Positions 17,898 through 27,244 of a stretch of DNA of 64,000 nt are shown one piece after another. Origin of the DNA: Streptomyces reniochalinae. Its GTDB lineage: Bacteria; Actinomycetota; Actinomycetes; Streptomycetales; Streptomycetaceae. The stretch is from NCBI RefSeq assembly GCF_003323735.1, contig NZ_QOIM01000042.1, positions 558,001 through 622,000 on the forward strand, read 5' to 3'. The translations under genes and the position numbers were made by a program. The notes beneath the pieces were generated by a model. It was not told where the DNA came from, searched no databases, and was given only the letters and a program-made list of their open reading frames with translations. Position 1 is the stretch's first letter. Each line of letters begins with the position of its first letter.

Positions 17898-18026
17898 TCA
17901 GCCGCCGTCGGGGTGGAGCAGGACCTTGGTCCAGCCGTTGTCGCGCTTGTCGACGTGCTGGTAGCCCTCGGGGGGCGCGTGCTCCTCTCCGGGGCGAAGT
18001 GGCTCGCCGCCGTGAAAGTGTTCGAG
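17898..18026 (-). pseudogene. C-terminal remnant of a dehydrogenase-like gene
   Basis: The minus strand encodes LEHFHGGEPLRPGEEHAPPE, then GYQHVDKRDNGWTKVLLHPD and a stop. This resembles the tail of zinc-dependent alcohol dehydrogenases, but only ~43 codons survive and a stop lies just upstream. A shorter version of the same tail is at 15831-15862. Confidence 0.4.
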
Positions 18027-18259
18027 CTGTCTCCACCGTCACCTGGCTTCGCCTCACGTGCAAACGCAGTCCGCGGGTGACCAGCGTCCGATTCGTGGAC
18101 CAGGCGGCGACTCTCTGGACTCCGCTCTAACGGCCGCGCCGACCCCGAACAGGACTTGACCAAGTTCTGTGGGTGTTCGGGTTGGAGATGATGCCCAGGC
18201 GCTCGTCCCAGGTCATCACGATCCTTGGGTGGCCTTGGCGACGACCCGGCCCCGGCCAG

Positions 18260-18508
18260 TCAGGCGGTCTGACCGAAGCCGGCCGCCGTGAGGTCCTGCT
18301 CTCGCAGCGGAGTGCAGTCCACGTCCAGCTTCGGTCGGACACCTCGGGCTGGAGTACTCACGGTCAGGTACGGCCAGATGCGCGCCAGGTCCTCCGGCTC
18401 GATCGTCCAGCCCTCTTCCAGCAGCTGGCGGACGGTCTCGGCGAAGTCCAAGGGCGTTGTGGAAAATGCCCGCGTTTGCAGGAACAGTGCGACGCCCTCT
18501 GCCGCCAC
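18260..18508 (-). pseudogene. C-terminal remnant of a Tn3-family transposase
   Basis: Residues LDFAETVRQLLEEGWTIEPE followed by DLARIWPYLT resemble the end of Streptomyces Tn3-type transposases (NALDIAEIVRQLLEEG...ISPYLTEH). An internal deletion joins this to KLDVDCTPLREQDLTAAGFG, the usual extreme C-terminus. The catalytic region is absent. Confidence 0.5.
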
Positions 18509-18566
18509 CGGTGAGGTCGGGCCACCCGGCTCCGGGCGGAGCCCGGTCGGGCACGCTGCAGGGGTG

Positions 18567-19400
18567 TCACAGCATCTCCAGCGGCCGTTTGCTCCCCGGC
18601 GGCGGGAACGCCCGGTCCAGCGTCGCGAGGTCCTCGGCGGTCAGGTCCACCTCCAGAGCCGCTCTGTTCTCCTCGACGTGCGCGCGGGAAGACGCCTTCG
18701 GGATCGCGATGACGTCCTCGTGCCGCAGGACCCAGGCCAGGGCGATCTGCGCGGGCGTCGCACCGTGGGCAGCTGCCACGTCCCGCAACGCCGGGTGGCC
18801 GAGCAGACGGCCCTGCTCGACCGGCGAGTACGCCATGACGGGGATCGACAGTTCACGGCACCTGGGCAGCAGACCGTACTCAGGCCCTCGACGGCTGAGG
18901 TTGTACAGCACCTGGTCGGTCTGCGGCCCGGCTCCGGGCGGCAGATCCGCGAGATCATCCACGTCCAGGTTGCTCACTCCCCAGGAGCGGATGGCACCCT
19001 CCCGCACCAGGGACTCGAATGCCTCGACCGTCTCCTCCAGCGGCACGGCTCCACGCCAGTGCAGCAGGTACAGATCGATCCGGTCCGTGCGCAAACGACG
19101 CAGGCTCCCCCGGCATGCCTCGGCCACTCCACCGGCGTCCGCATGGGTGGGGAGCACCTTGCTGACCAAGAAGACCTCGTCCCGCCGTCCGGCCACCGCC
19201 TCGGCCACCACTTCCTCCGCCGCGCCGTCCCCGTACATCTCCGCGGTGTCGACGAGGGTCATCCCCAGGTCCAGCCCGGCGCGCAGGGCCGACACCTCGG
19301 CCGCGCGGCGCCCGGGATCCTCCCCCATCCCCCAGGTGCCCTGACCGAGCACCGTGACCGCAACCCCGCAAGGAAGGATGACCGTCCTCGGATCCGCCAT
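18567..19400 (-). CDS. aldo/keto reductase
   Basis: 277 residues, a TIM-barrel NADPH-dependent oxidoreductase. The catalytic tetrad is visible: D and Y in DTAEMYG, K in LVSKVLP, H in YLLHWRG. The phosphate-binding IPKASS segment is near 230. The start is ATG 19400 with AGGAGGAAGCC directly ahead; longer upstream frames are not supported. It may reduce aldehydes, fitting the nearby FdhA and PfpI genes; this is inference. Confidence 0.9.
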   Translation of the reverse strand: MADPRTVILPCGVAVTVLGQGTWGMGEDPGRRAAEVSALRAGLDLGMTLVDTAEMYGDGAAEEVVAEAVAGRRDEVFLVSKVLPTHADAGGVAEACRGSLRRLRTDRIDLYLLHWRGAVPLEETVEAFESLVREGAIRSWGVSNLDVDDLADLPPGAGPQTDQVLYNLSRRGPEYGLLPRCRELSIPVMAYSPVEQGRLLGHPALRDVAAAHGATPAQIALAWVLRHEDVIAIPKASSRAHVEENRAALEVDLTAEDLATLDRAFPPPGSKRPLEML

Positions 19401-19534
19401 GGCTTCCTCCTGGATGTAACGGTGGCCAAAGACTGCCAACCACCAACAGCACCACGATCGCGCATCGGATGGCACCGCGATCACCGACGTAGGTACCACG
19501 TCGTCGGAGCAGGATGCGCCGACTGTTGGGGCGT

Positions 19535-20635
19535 TCAGCGGGGCTGGCCGAGTGCTGCCGCCGGCCGCAGGTTCTCCTCGAGTTCATCGTCCATGGCCGC
19601 GCCGGCCAAGGCCCGTCCCAGTCGAGGTGCCTGTTTAAAGAGGTTGTGCCCGGCGGCGAAGAAGATTCTGTCGGCTTCCCAGACCGCCATGCCGTCCTCA
19701 CTCCACGGCAGGCTTGTCACCCAGCAGTTGAGGCGCTCGACGGGCTCGGGGTCAAGGCCGGGCAATGCGTGGGAGATGTACGCGCGGGCGCGGTCACTGA
19801 GTGCCGTCAAGGCTTCGGCGTCCGCGAAGCTGCCGTCCTCCCGCACCTCGACCGTTTCGCTGAGCCCCACCGCATACCGGCTGTTGCCCGGGTAAGGGGC
19901 TGCGTAGACGCCAACCTCACCGAAGTCGCCGCTGCTGTCCTGCAGGCAGGCGACCCGTTCCGGGGGCGCTCCCCTGACCTGGAAGGTGAGGCGGACGTGG
20001 GCTGCCGGCTGTACCGGCAGCGAAAGCCCCACGTTGCGCGCCAGCCGCGCGGTGCCCACGCCCGCGCACACCACGGCCGTCGCGTACTCTTCGCGGCCGA
20101 CGCTACTGACCACCTCCACCGTGCCGCGGCCCGTCGGATACAGCGAGATGACTTCATCGGTGACCAGCGAGTCACCCAGCGCATCGGCCAGCCGCTCGAC
20201 CGCGGCACGGGTGCGGATGGCACCGCCGCCCTCATCGAGCATCGCGGGACCGCGGTAGTCGGCGAGCAGCGGCATGCGCGCGTGAAGCTCGGCGCTGTCC
20301 ACGGTGCGGGCCGGTATGCCGCCGGCATCCTGCAGAATGCGCAGTCTCCCAGGAACGGTACTGCCCAGTGCGACCACTCCGTCCCGGGAGACCAGCTCTG
20401 CGCCCAACCGGTCGGCCCACTCGTCCCAAACGGCGCGGGCCTCCCGGGTGAATTCCACCAGGCGGGCGTCGTCGTGCGCGTGGCGGAATATGCGGGACTG
20501 GCCACCGGATTGCCCGTGGCCTGGAACGCCGCTCTCGTACACCCGCACCGCCGTTCCGCGTTCGGCCAGTGCGTAGGCGGTGCAGAGTCCGACGATGCCG
20601 GCCCCGACCACGGCCACCTCGGGAACCCGGTCCAT
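19535..20635 (-). CDS. FAD-dependent amine oxidase-like protein (DAO/MTOX family)
   Basis: 366 residues. The N-terminal GxGxxG motif (VAVVGAGIVGLCTAYALAER) and the C-terminal FAAGHNLFKQAP loop mark the D-amino acid oxidase superfamily. The length and GQSGGQSRIFRHAH region favour the sarcosine/N-methyltryptophan oxidase branch. It would oxidise a secondary amine, releasing hydrogen peroxide. The cysteine that links FAD covalently in sarcosine oxidase is not in the usual place, so substrate and flavin linkage are open. Confidence 0.8.
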   Translation of the reverse strand: MDRVPEVAVVGAGIVGLCTAYALAERGTAVRVYESGVPGHGQSGGQSRIFRHAHDDARLVEFTREARAVWDEWADRLGAELVSRDGVVALGSTVPGRLRILQDAGGIPARTVDSAELHARMPLLADYRGPAMLDEGGGAIRTRAAVERLADALGDSLVTDEVISLYPTGRGTVEVVSSVGREEYATAVVCAGVGTARLARNVGLSLPVQPAAHVRLTFQVRGAPPERVACLQDSSGDFGEVGVYAAPYPGNSRYAVGLSETVEVREDGSFADAEALTALSDRARAYISHALPGLDPEPVERLNCWVTSLPWSEDGMAVWEADRIFFAAGHNLFKQAPRLGRALAGAAMDDELEENLRPAAALGQPR

Positions 20636-21544
20636 TCGATCGCCTCACTTCGCGTCCCGGAGCCGTCCCCCTGCGGGCCAGGGACTAAGTTCATCTGTCG
20701 CCGCCGCGAACGGGTGGGTGACTGGACCCCATGAGCATTGCCAGTTCTACGTGACTTGGCGGCGCAACCCTGCCTCCTCCAGCCTCACACCGGTACGAAA
20801 TATGTCAACCGGTCACCTCGGACAACGATCGTGACCCACCGGCGGAGAGCCGCGGGTCGGACGTCCGGTCAAGGCACGGCAGGAGGAGTCTGAGCAGTAC
20901 ATCGGCCGGCTGGCGATTCCGTCGCTGTCCAGACCAGCGGGCTGCAGGGGTTCCGCTCGGCCGAGATGTCGACCCGCCGGACGTGGTGACGGCAATCGGA
21001 GCGATGGGTGCGGAATGACCTTGCATCATGATCAGCCTGGCAGCTTCCGCAGCCAGGACATCCTGCACATCAGAGTCCAGGCTCATCGTGTCGTTCCCCG
21101 TGCTCTGGCCAGCCCGTAGCGTGCGCGAGGGGGAGGTCTGTGCACGCCAGTCACCGGCCAGGCGAAGTCGTACATCAGGACGGGGAAACGACAGAGTTCA
21201 GGGCTACCGGCAGGACAATGCGGCCTCGGTGGCCTGGTCCGGTCCAGGGTGGGCGTGACATGCCGAGCCCCACGAGGCCCGGGGCGGCCAGGTGCCAAGT
21301 CGCCCACTCCCGGCCTGCGCCTCGTCAGATCACTCAGGACGACGTCAAGCGGGCCATCGCGCGCTCTGCGGCCAGCTGGCGCGATCAAGGGCCAGCTATC
21401 GCGCTCAGTCACACCTCAGACGCTCCGAGATCGAAAACAACTTCTGAGACTCGAGTCAACCCGTCGTGCCCGGGAGGCGGCCCGTGCCTCTTCGGGGCGA
21501 GCGGCCCCCGGGGACGACGGTCACCTGGGCCGGTCGGTCCCCCT
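20636..21544. other. 900-base gap, no convincing gene
   Basis: Many short overlapping frames with no recognisable motif. A minus-strand frame starting at 21086 (MSLDSDVQDVLAAEAARL, GGGGAA ahead) might be the 5' end of a lost gene, but it degenerates after ~40 codons. The region sits beside a decayed hemerythrin gene and looks like relic DNA. Confidence 0.45.
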
Positions 21545-21811
21545 ACGGGAGGTCGTTGCAGTCCCGTTCGAACTGTTCAGCCTTCTGACACGAGACCGCG
21601 CGCGACCGGCCACAGCACACGATCCCTCGGCGAACGTATGGCTGGCGGCCAGCCGGATCAGTTCCTTGACGGTCCGCTCAAAGTCTGCGCTGTCGGTTGC
21701 CCAGTAGCGCTCCATAAGGCCGTCCAGGCGCTCGTGGTCTCGGCGCTGCCTGGCAAGAACGCTGTCAGAGCCGCTCAGCTCCTCGAAGCTCTGTTCCGCG
21801 ACTGAGCGTGT
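21545..21811 (-). pseudogene. hemerythrin (HHE) domain remnant
   Basis: The minus strand encodes RQRRDHERLDGLMERYW and ELIRLAASHTFAE, the first two helices of an HHE cation-binding domain with its His/Glu ligands. After a one-base shift it continues DRVLWPVARGLVSEG, and after another EQFERDCNDLP. There is no start codon, and at least two frameshifts disable it. Confidence 0.6.
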
Positions 21812-21849
21812 CCGAGACGCTGGATGACAAGATGGCACCGTCGTGGGCT

Positions 21850-22251
21850 TCAGAGACCGTCGATGTGGACGCCGGAAGCCATGGGGCACGCGCGTGCGGC
21901 TTCGGCGATCAGGTTCTGGTACTCGCCGGCTTCCAGGTCCGGCAGGTCGATGCGCATGCTGGCCTGGAAGGCGTATCGCAGCGGGCCGCTGTGTTCGAGT
22001 GAGACGTCGGCGGTCACGCTGCTGTTCTCCACGGACAGGCCGCGGACACTCGCTGCCAGGGCCAAGGACTGTTGCATGCAGGAAGCCAGGGCAGCGGCGT
22101 GCAACTGCTCCGGGCTCCATCCCTCCCAGGCGTTGGCCCCGCCCAACGCAGTGGGAAGGGCGACCGGCAGCGTTTCCCCGGTTCCCTCGACCTTCACCTG
22201 GCCGGCTCGGGCTCGGGCCGTCGTTGTGTAGATGCTGCGTTCCTGTGTCAT
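21850..22251 (-). CDS. OsmC/Ohr family organic hydroperoxide reductase
   Basis: 133 residues. The two redox cysteines of the family are in ALASCMQQSL and ARACPMAS. The N-terminal YTTTARARAG stretch is typical of Ohr. These enzymes reduce organic peroxides with lipoyl or thiol donors in the cytoplasm. The ATG start (MTQERSIYTTTA) was chosen over longer frames. It follows crtU in opposite context, separated by ~200 bases. No OhrR regulator is seen. Confidence 0.85.
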   Translation of the reverse strand: MTQERSIYTTTARARAGQVKVEGTGETLPVALPTALGGANAWEGWSPEQLHAAALASCMQQSLALAASVRGLSVENSSVTADVSLEHSGPLRYAFQASMRIDLPDLEAGEYQNLIAEAARACPMASGVHIDGL

Positions 22252-22452
22252 GTTGCCTCCGGTCGGGTGTGGTGGGCCGCGCACGTGCGGCGCGTGATGG
22301 GTTCCAGCGGCTCGGGTAGGTGCGCGGCACGTGCGGAGATCGATCAGGTCGGCCCTTTGCGGCATCGCACGCTCAGGCACACGGTCGGCGTTCGCAGTCT
22401 CGGCACGCCGGTCGCCTGCGGTTGCTACTCGCGCCTTGCCGATGGAGGGATG

Positions 22453-24051
22453 TCACGGGGCACGGTCGCTGGTGCGGGCGGCCGCGGCACGCAGGATCCG
22501 TGCACGGCCGCCCGTGGGCACGCTCCAGATGTCGTGCCCGGGCAGCTTCCACCGGGCAAGGAGCGCGTTGGCTGCCTGGAAGCCACTTGTGGCGGCTCGC
22601 TCCATCAAGGCGACGGGGAGGTCGACTCGGACGAGGTCACCTGCGCACATCACGCGCGGATCGGGGGTGGCAACGGTCGGCCGCCGGTCGAACTGGCCGA
22701 CCGGGAAGAGCGGGCAGTCGGCCCGGACTTCGGTACGTTCGTCGACCACGCGCGCGGAGGCAGTCTCCGGATAGATGCGTCGCAGCTCTTCGAGCAGTCG
22801 TTCCCGCGTACGTGCTGCATCCTGGCTGCCGGGGAGCGCGTACGCGTGCAGTTCCACGACGGCGCCGTTGCGGCGCTCTGCCCAGGCCTGTGCCTCCTGC
22901 TCGTAGCGGTTGAGGACACTGATGTTGTCCAGGGGGCCGCAGTCGGCTGTGCCCAGGAAGGCGGGGCGGGTGGAATCCAGTGGCCGGTCCAGCCACAGGC
23001 GGGTGACCTGGAAGGGCGGGGCGGTGCGGAGCTGGTCGATCCGGCGGCGCCAGGTGCCGGTTCCCAGATTCGGCGAGGAAGCGACGAGCTTCTTCAGGCC
23101 GTCGGTGTCCATCGCCAAGACGACGCCGTCGAACCGCTGGCCTCGAAGGCCGCCTTGCGGGCCACTGTCCTCCGTCTCGACCGTGAGCTCGTGCGTGGTG
23201 TCCGCCACGAGGCGCTTGACGGGCGTGCGGGTATGGATGGAGACGTGGTGGGCGCGCAGGTAGTCACCCAATGGCTCCCACAGGGCTTGGGGAAAGGGCC
23301 GCGTCGGGACATCGAAGAGAAGTCCCTCGCTCGATCCCAAAAAGTAGAGGTGGAACATGACGGCCAGTTCGGCAGCGGAGAGCTGGGACGGGTCGGCGAA
23401 GAAGCTGCGGGAGAAAACTTCGAAGGCCAGATGGTGGGCGCGCTCGGGGAAACGCATGGAGCGCAGGTAGGTGCGGGCGTCGAGGTGATCGAGTCGTCGG
23501 TAGGTCTCGGGGACGCCGACGTTGAAGAGCGACAGTGCGGTCTGTCGGTCGATCGCTTTGAGGTCTGTCATGGAGAAGGCAGGGCTGCGCAGGATGAACG
23601 CTGCCACGTTCCATGGCGGGGTTCTGGGCAGGCCGGCGAAGCTGTCATGGTGGCCGGCGCTGTGCCAGAGGGGGTAGTCGGGCACGGGGGAAAGAAACTC
23701 AAGCTGTGGGTCGACACGGCGCAGCAGGGCCCGAAGGTTGTAGTACTGGCGGAAGAAGGCGTGGAAGCCGCGCGACATGGTCACCTGGCTTCCGTCCCGC
23801 AGTGTGCTCGGCCAGCCTGCCAGCCGCCCTCCCAGTGATGCTTGGCCTTCGAAGAGGTCGACGCGTACGCCGCGTTCAGCCAGGGCGGTGGCGGCGGTGA
23901 TGCCGGCGATGCCTCCGCCGATGACCGCGACGTTTCGCGCTTTCCTGGGTGCGTGTGGATCGCCCGGCGTGGCCGTGTGCCGTACGGCGCGCCTGTCACG
24001 GCCGGGCCTCACCTCGCGTGGGCGGGGAGTTACAAACGCCGGAGTAAACAC
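22453..24051 (-). CDS. crtU: carotenoid phi-ring (isorenieratene) synthase / desaturase-methyltransferase
   Basis: 532 residues. The FAD motif NVAVIGGGIAGITAATALAE is near 40-60, followed by the LGGRLAGW motif. The body has features of CrtU (GFHAFFRQYYNLRALLRRVD, and a C-terminal ADCPLF...VMCAGD region). CrtU converts beta-rings to aromatic phi-rings. The start is GTG 24051 with GGGAGAG 5 bases before. A lycopene cyclase (crtY) is not in the window, so its substrate must come from elsewhere or the pathway is broken. Divergent from the cruF-like gene. Confidence 0.85.
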   Translation of the reverse strand: MFTPAFVTPRPREVRPGRDRRAVRHTATPGDPHAPRKARNVAVIGGGIAGITAATALAERGVRVDLFEGQASLGGRLAGWPSTLRDGSQVTMSRGFHAFFRQYYNLRALLRRVDPQLEFLSPVPDYPLWHSAGHHDSFAGLPRTPPWNVAAFILRSPAFSMTDLKAIDRQTALSLFNVGVPETYRRLDHLDARTYLRSMRFPERAHHLAFEVFSRSFFADPSQLSAAELAVMFHLYFLGSSEGLLFDVPTRPFPQALWEPLGDYLRAHHVSIHTRTPVKRLVADTTHELTVETEDSGPQGGLRGQRFDGVVLAMDTDGLKKLVASSPNLGTGTWRRRIDQLRTAPPFQVTRLWLDRPLDSTRPAFLGTADCGPLDNISVLNRYEQEAQAWAERRNGAVVELHAYALPGSQDAARTRERLLEELRRIYPETASARVVDERTEVRADCPLFPVGQFDRRPTVATPDPRVMCAGDLVRVDLPVALMERAATSGFQAANALLARWKLPGHDIWSVPTGGRARILRAAAARTSDRAP

Positions 24052-24274
24052 TTCACTCTCCCGAGCAGACGCCCAGTGGGGTAATCGAGCGTCCCAGCCG
24101 CGCCGACGGGGATCGCCGCGACACGCCCGCCTGCTGCGCCGAACGAGTGCTGAGTACGCAGCGGTACATGACGCATGGACGTCTCAGCGTGCTGCGTTGG
24201 GCGCCCAGTGGCACTGCGGGGGCGGAAAATGGGCCTGCAGCTCCTGCGCGGCTGATGTGTGCCTTTCTAAGCTC

Positions 24275-25312
24275 ATGCCCATGCTGCAGTCGGTTCAGCC
24301 CCCGGCACCTGCGCCAGCGCTTGGACGGCATCGTCGGCTCACGGCTACGGTGTGTGGCCTGGCCGGCATCGCCATCGTGTGCCAGATCCTCTACCCGCTC
24401 GCGACGCCTTCCCAGCGCAACAGTCTGACCATCGTGACGGTGCTGTTCTTCTGCAGTGCTTCGCTGCTGGACGCTTCCCGGTGCCACGGTCGCCGGGGCG
24501 CGTTCACAGTGTTGCTGGTGGCCGCAGGAGGCGGCCTGGCTGTGGAGGTCGTGGGGTTGCGCAGCGGCTTCCCCTTCGGCTCCTACGAGTACAGCGACAC
24601 GCTGGGTCCCTCGCTGGCCGGTGTCCCGCTCGTCGTGCCGCTGGCGTGGGCCATGATGGCCTGGCCCGCACTCGTCGTCGCTCGCGTCCTGACCGTCCGC
24701 AACCGCGACCGCACCCCGCGGCGGCACAACCGGCTGCGCACGACTCTGCTGGGGGGATGGGCGCTGGCGTCCTGGGATGTGTTTCTGGACCCGCAGATGG
24801 TCGATGCTGGCCACTGGCGGTGGCACGACCCGCACCCCGCGCTACCCGGTGTAACGGGGATTCCTTTGTCCAACTTCGCCGGCTGGCTGGTTGTGGCCAC
24901 CCTCATGATGGCCGCGCTCGACACCGCGGTCGGGCGCACCGCCAGGGCCCCTCGCGCTGAGGTGCGCTTCGACGGCGCGTGCAGCGGCCCAGCGGTCACG
25001 CTGTATCTGTGGACTTACGCCTCCTGCGTGCTGGCCGCCGCCGTCTTCTTCGGCCGGCCCTCGGTGGCCCTCGTCGGAGGACTGCTGATGGGCGTCACCG
25101 CTGTACCCATGGCCTCGGTGGCTTGGCGCAGCAGGTCAGTCCTGACAGTCGTTTCAGGCCGTGTGGGCTTGGCAGCGCGCTGCCGCGGCAGCGCGCGACG
25201 CCATCGGTGGCGACGTCCTCGCGCAGCGAGAAGCGCGCCCACGCCGCCGCTTCGTCAGCCGACCGGCACGACAACGTCTCGTCAGGCACCGGAGCGAGGA
25301 GGGGGCGGCTGA
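24275..25312 (+). CDS. CruF-like carotenoid biosynthesis membrane protein (DUF422)
   Basis: About 345 residues, six or seven transmembrane segments. The region GLRSGFPFGSYEYSDTLG, the VPLVVPLAWAMMAWPA helix and the FLDPQMV motif match DUF422, which includes CruF carotenoid C-1',2'-hydratases. It would hydrate psi-ends of acyclic carotenoids. Starts at ATG 24275 or 24281, without an obvious ribosome site. The last ~45 residues are Arg/Pro-rich and unlike the family, so a late frameshift is possible. Its TGA overlaps the next ATG (TGATG). Confidence 0.75.
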   Translation: MPMLQSVQPPAPAPALGRHRRLTATVCGLAGIAIVCQILYPLATPSQRNSLTIVTVLFFCSASLLDASRCHGRRGAFTVLLVAAGGGLAVEVVGLRSGFPFGSYEYSDTLGPSLAGVPLVVPLAWAMMAWPALVVARVLTVRNRDRTPRRHNRLRTTLLGGWALASWDVFLDPQMVDAGHWRWHDPHPALPGVTGIPLSNFAGWLVVATLMMAALDTAVGRTARAPRAEVRFDGACSGPAVTLYLWTYASCVLAAAVFFGRPSVALVGGLLMGVTAVPMASVAWRSRSVLTVVSGRVGLAARCRGSARRHRWRRPRAARSAPTPPLRQPTGTTTSRQAPERGGGG

Positions 25313-26805
25313 TGGCTCGCATTGTCGTGGTGGGTGCGGGCATGGGCGGACTGGCCGCAGCCGCACGACTCGCCGTCGGCGGACATCGCGTCACCGTCTG
25401 CGAGCGGACCCAAGTAAGCGGCGGGAAACTCGGTGTGCATCGCCGGGAAGGGTTCGTCTTCGACACAGGCCCGTCTTTGCTCACCATGCCCGACGTCTAC
25501 CGCCAGCTGTTCACCGACACGGGTGCGCCTCTTGAGTACTACTGCGACCTGTCGCGAGTCGACCCGGCGTGCTGGTACCGCTTCGCCGACGGCACCCAAC
25601 TCTCCATGCCGGGCAATTCGCGAGAGGTGCCGGCCGCCTTGGACCAGGCGCTCGGCGACGGGGCCGGTCAGCAGTGGAGCAGCCTCCACGAGACCACCGC
25701 ACGGCTGTGGCACATCGTCAACGACACAGTCATGCAACGCCCTCTGCAGGGGCCCCGTGACCTTCTGCGCCACGCGACACGCCTACGCGACCTGGCGGCC
25801 ATCGCGCCGTGGCGAACCCTGCGCGGCATGGGCAGCAGACACCTGCACGATTGGCGGTTGCGCACCTGGCTGGACCGTTATGCCACCTACACGGGCTCCG
25901 ATCCGCGACGGACCCCCGCGGTCATGGCGGTCGCCGCCCACATCGAGCAGCACTACGGCGCCTGGTATGTGAAGGGCGGACTGCACCGCCTGGCCCAGGC
26001 GCTGCACGAACGGTGCCTGGAGCGCGGTGTCCGCTTCCACCACGGCTGCGAGGTTGTCGAGGTCACCACTGCGGGCACTCGCGTCGACGGCGTACGGCTC
26101 AGGGACGGCAGCGCACTGGCGGCGGACGTGGTGATCTCCAACGCCGACGCCGCACACCTCTACGGCCGCCTCACCGCTGATCCGCGTTCTCAGGGGGCGC
26201 ACACCGCGCTGCGCCGCGCGGTCCCGTCGTTTTCCGGGTTCGCCCTCCTGATGGCCCTGCGGGGACGCGAGCGCGGTACGCCGCATCATCGGGTCTTCTT
26301 CCCCCGCGACTACGACGCGGAGTTCGACGCGCTCTTCGGCAGCCATGCCCGGCCCGTCACCGATCCAGCCATCTACATCAGCGCCCCCGACGATCCGGCC
26401 CTGCGCCCGGACAACGCGCACGAAGCCTGGTTCGTTCTGGTCAACGCCCCACGCCACTCCCCAAGCGAGGCAGCGGGAACGGTGGACTGGGAGGCCACCG
26501 GCTTGCGGCACAGCTATGCGGAGCACGTGCTGGACGTTCTGGCAGACCGGGGACTCGATGTGCGTGACCGCCTGCTGTGGTACGAGACACGCACACCCGC
26601 TGACCTGGAACGGCACCACAGCGCACCCGGGGGCGCCATCTACGGCACCTCCAGCAACGGCCTCCGTGCTGCCTTCCTGCGGCCGGCCAACCGGTCGCCG
26701 GTCCCTGGCCTCTTCCTCGTCGGCGGCTCCAGCCACCCGGGCGGCGGACTGCCCCTCGTGGCGCTGTCCGCCTCCATCACCGCGTCCCTGATCGGAGCGT
26801 GCTGA
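25312..26805 (+). CDS. CrtI/CrtD-type carotenoid desaturase
   Basis: 497 residues, a complete CrtI-family flavoprotein. The N-terminal IVVVGAGMGGLAAAARLA dinucleotide fold is followed by GGKLG and FDTGPSLLTMPDVY. The C-terminal LFLVGGSSHPGGGLPLV motif closes the FAD site. Coupling to the cruF-like gene suggests a C-3',4' desaturase (CrtD role), but sequence alone cannot exclude that it replaces the broken phytoene desaturase. ATG overlaps the preceding stop. Confidence 0.85.
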   Translation: MARIVVVGAGMGGLAAAARLAVGGHRVTVCERTQVSGGKLGVHRREGFVFDTGPSLLTMPDVYRQLFTDTGAPLEYYCDLSRVDPACWYRFADGTQLSMPGNSREVPAALDQALGDGAGQQWSSLHETTARLWHIVNDTVMQRPLQGPRDLLRHATRLRDLAAIAPWRTLRGMGSRHLHDWRLRTWLDRYATYTGSDPRRTPAVMAVAAHIEQHYGAWYVKGGLHRLAQALHERCLERGVRFHHGCEVVEVTTAGTRVDGVRLRDGSALAADVVISNADAAHLYGRLTADPRSQGAHTALRRAVPSFSGFALLMALRGRERGTPHHRVFFPRDYDAEFDALFGSHARPVTDPAIYISAPDDPALRPDNAHEAWFVLVNAPRHSPSEAAGTVDWEATGLRHSYAEHVLDVLADRGLDVRDRLLWYETRTPADLERHHSAPGGAIYGTSSNGLRAAFLRPANRSPVPGLFLVGGSSHPGGGLPLVALSASITASLIGAC

Positions 26806-27244
26806 TACCCGCCGCGCGCCACGCCCCAGGGGGACACTGCTCAGTGGGGACACTGCTTAGTAGCCCTCCCAGGGGCTCTTGGCCGCCCGCACAGCACTCC
26901 GGCAAACCCGCGCGATGCACGACAACCGCGGTACACGGGCCTTTGGGAAGAGCACTGTTTACCCGCATGGCGGCGGAGACAGTCCGGTCAACGGTGGGCA
27001 GGAGCGGCTCCTGCCTCGCCCGGGCCGGACGGCACGCACCGGGCGCCGAACACACGTCCCCTCGGCAGCTGCGGCACCAGCCGGGCGGTGCCGGCGTTGC
27101 GCGGTACGGTTTCTGGACAGTGGCCCCTGCGCTCCGGGCGCGATGGCGGCCCTGGTCCGCGCTCCGTTGCCCTGACCGGCCACCGGCACCCGGCGACGTC
27201 CGCCTCCTCGGCGTCCATCCCGAGGATCTCCGCCGTTCTGCCTA
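26806..27244. other. gap, no convincing gene
   Basis: About 440 bases after the desaturase. No frame carries a recognisable motif. It contains the 16-base tandem repeat at 26830-26861. No crtB remnant could be seen. Confidence 0.45.
26830..26861. repeat. two tandem 16-base units
   Basis: GGGGACACTGCTCAGT is followed at once by GGGGACACTGCTTAGT (one mismatch), 25 bases after the desaturase stop. It could be a protein-binding site or replication slippage. Confidence 0.5.

Noticed and set aside
22072..23838. 588-codon plus-strand open frame opposite crtU
   Set aside because: No family resemblance; crtU on the minus strand has FAD and family motifs throughout.
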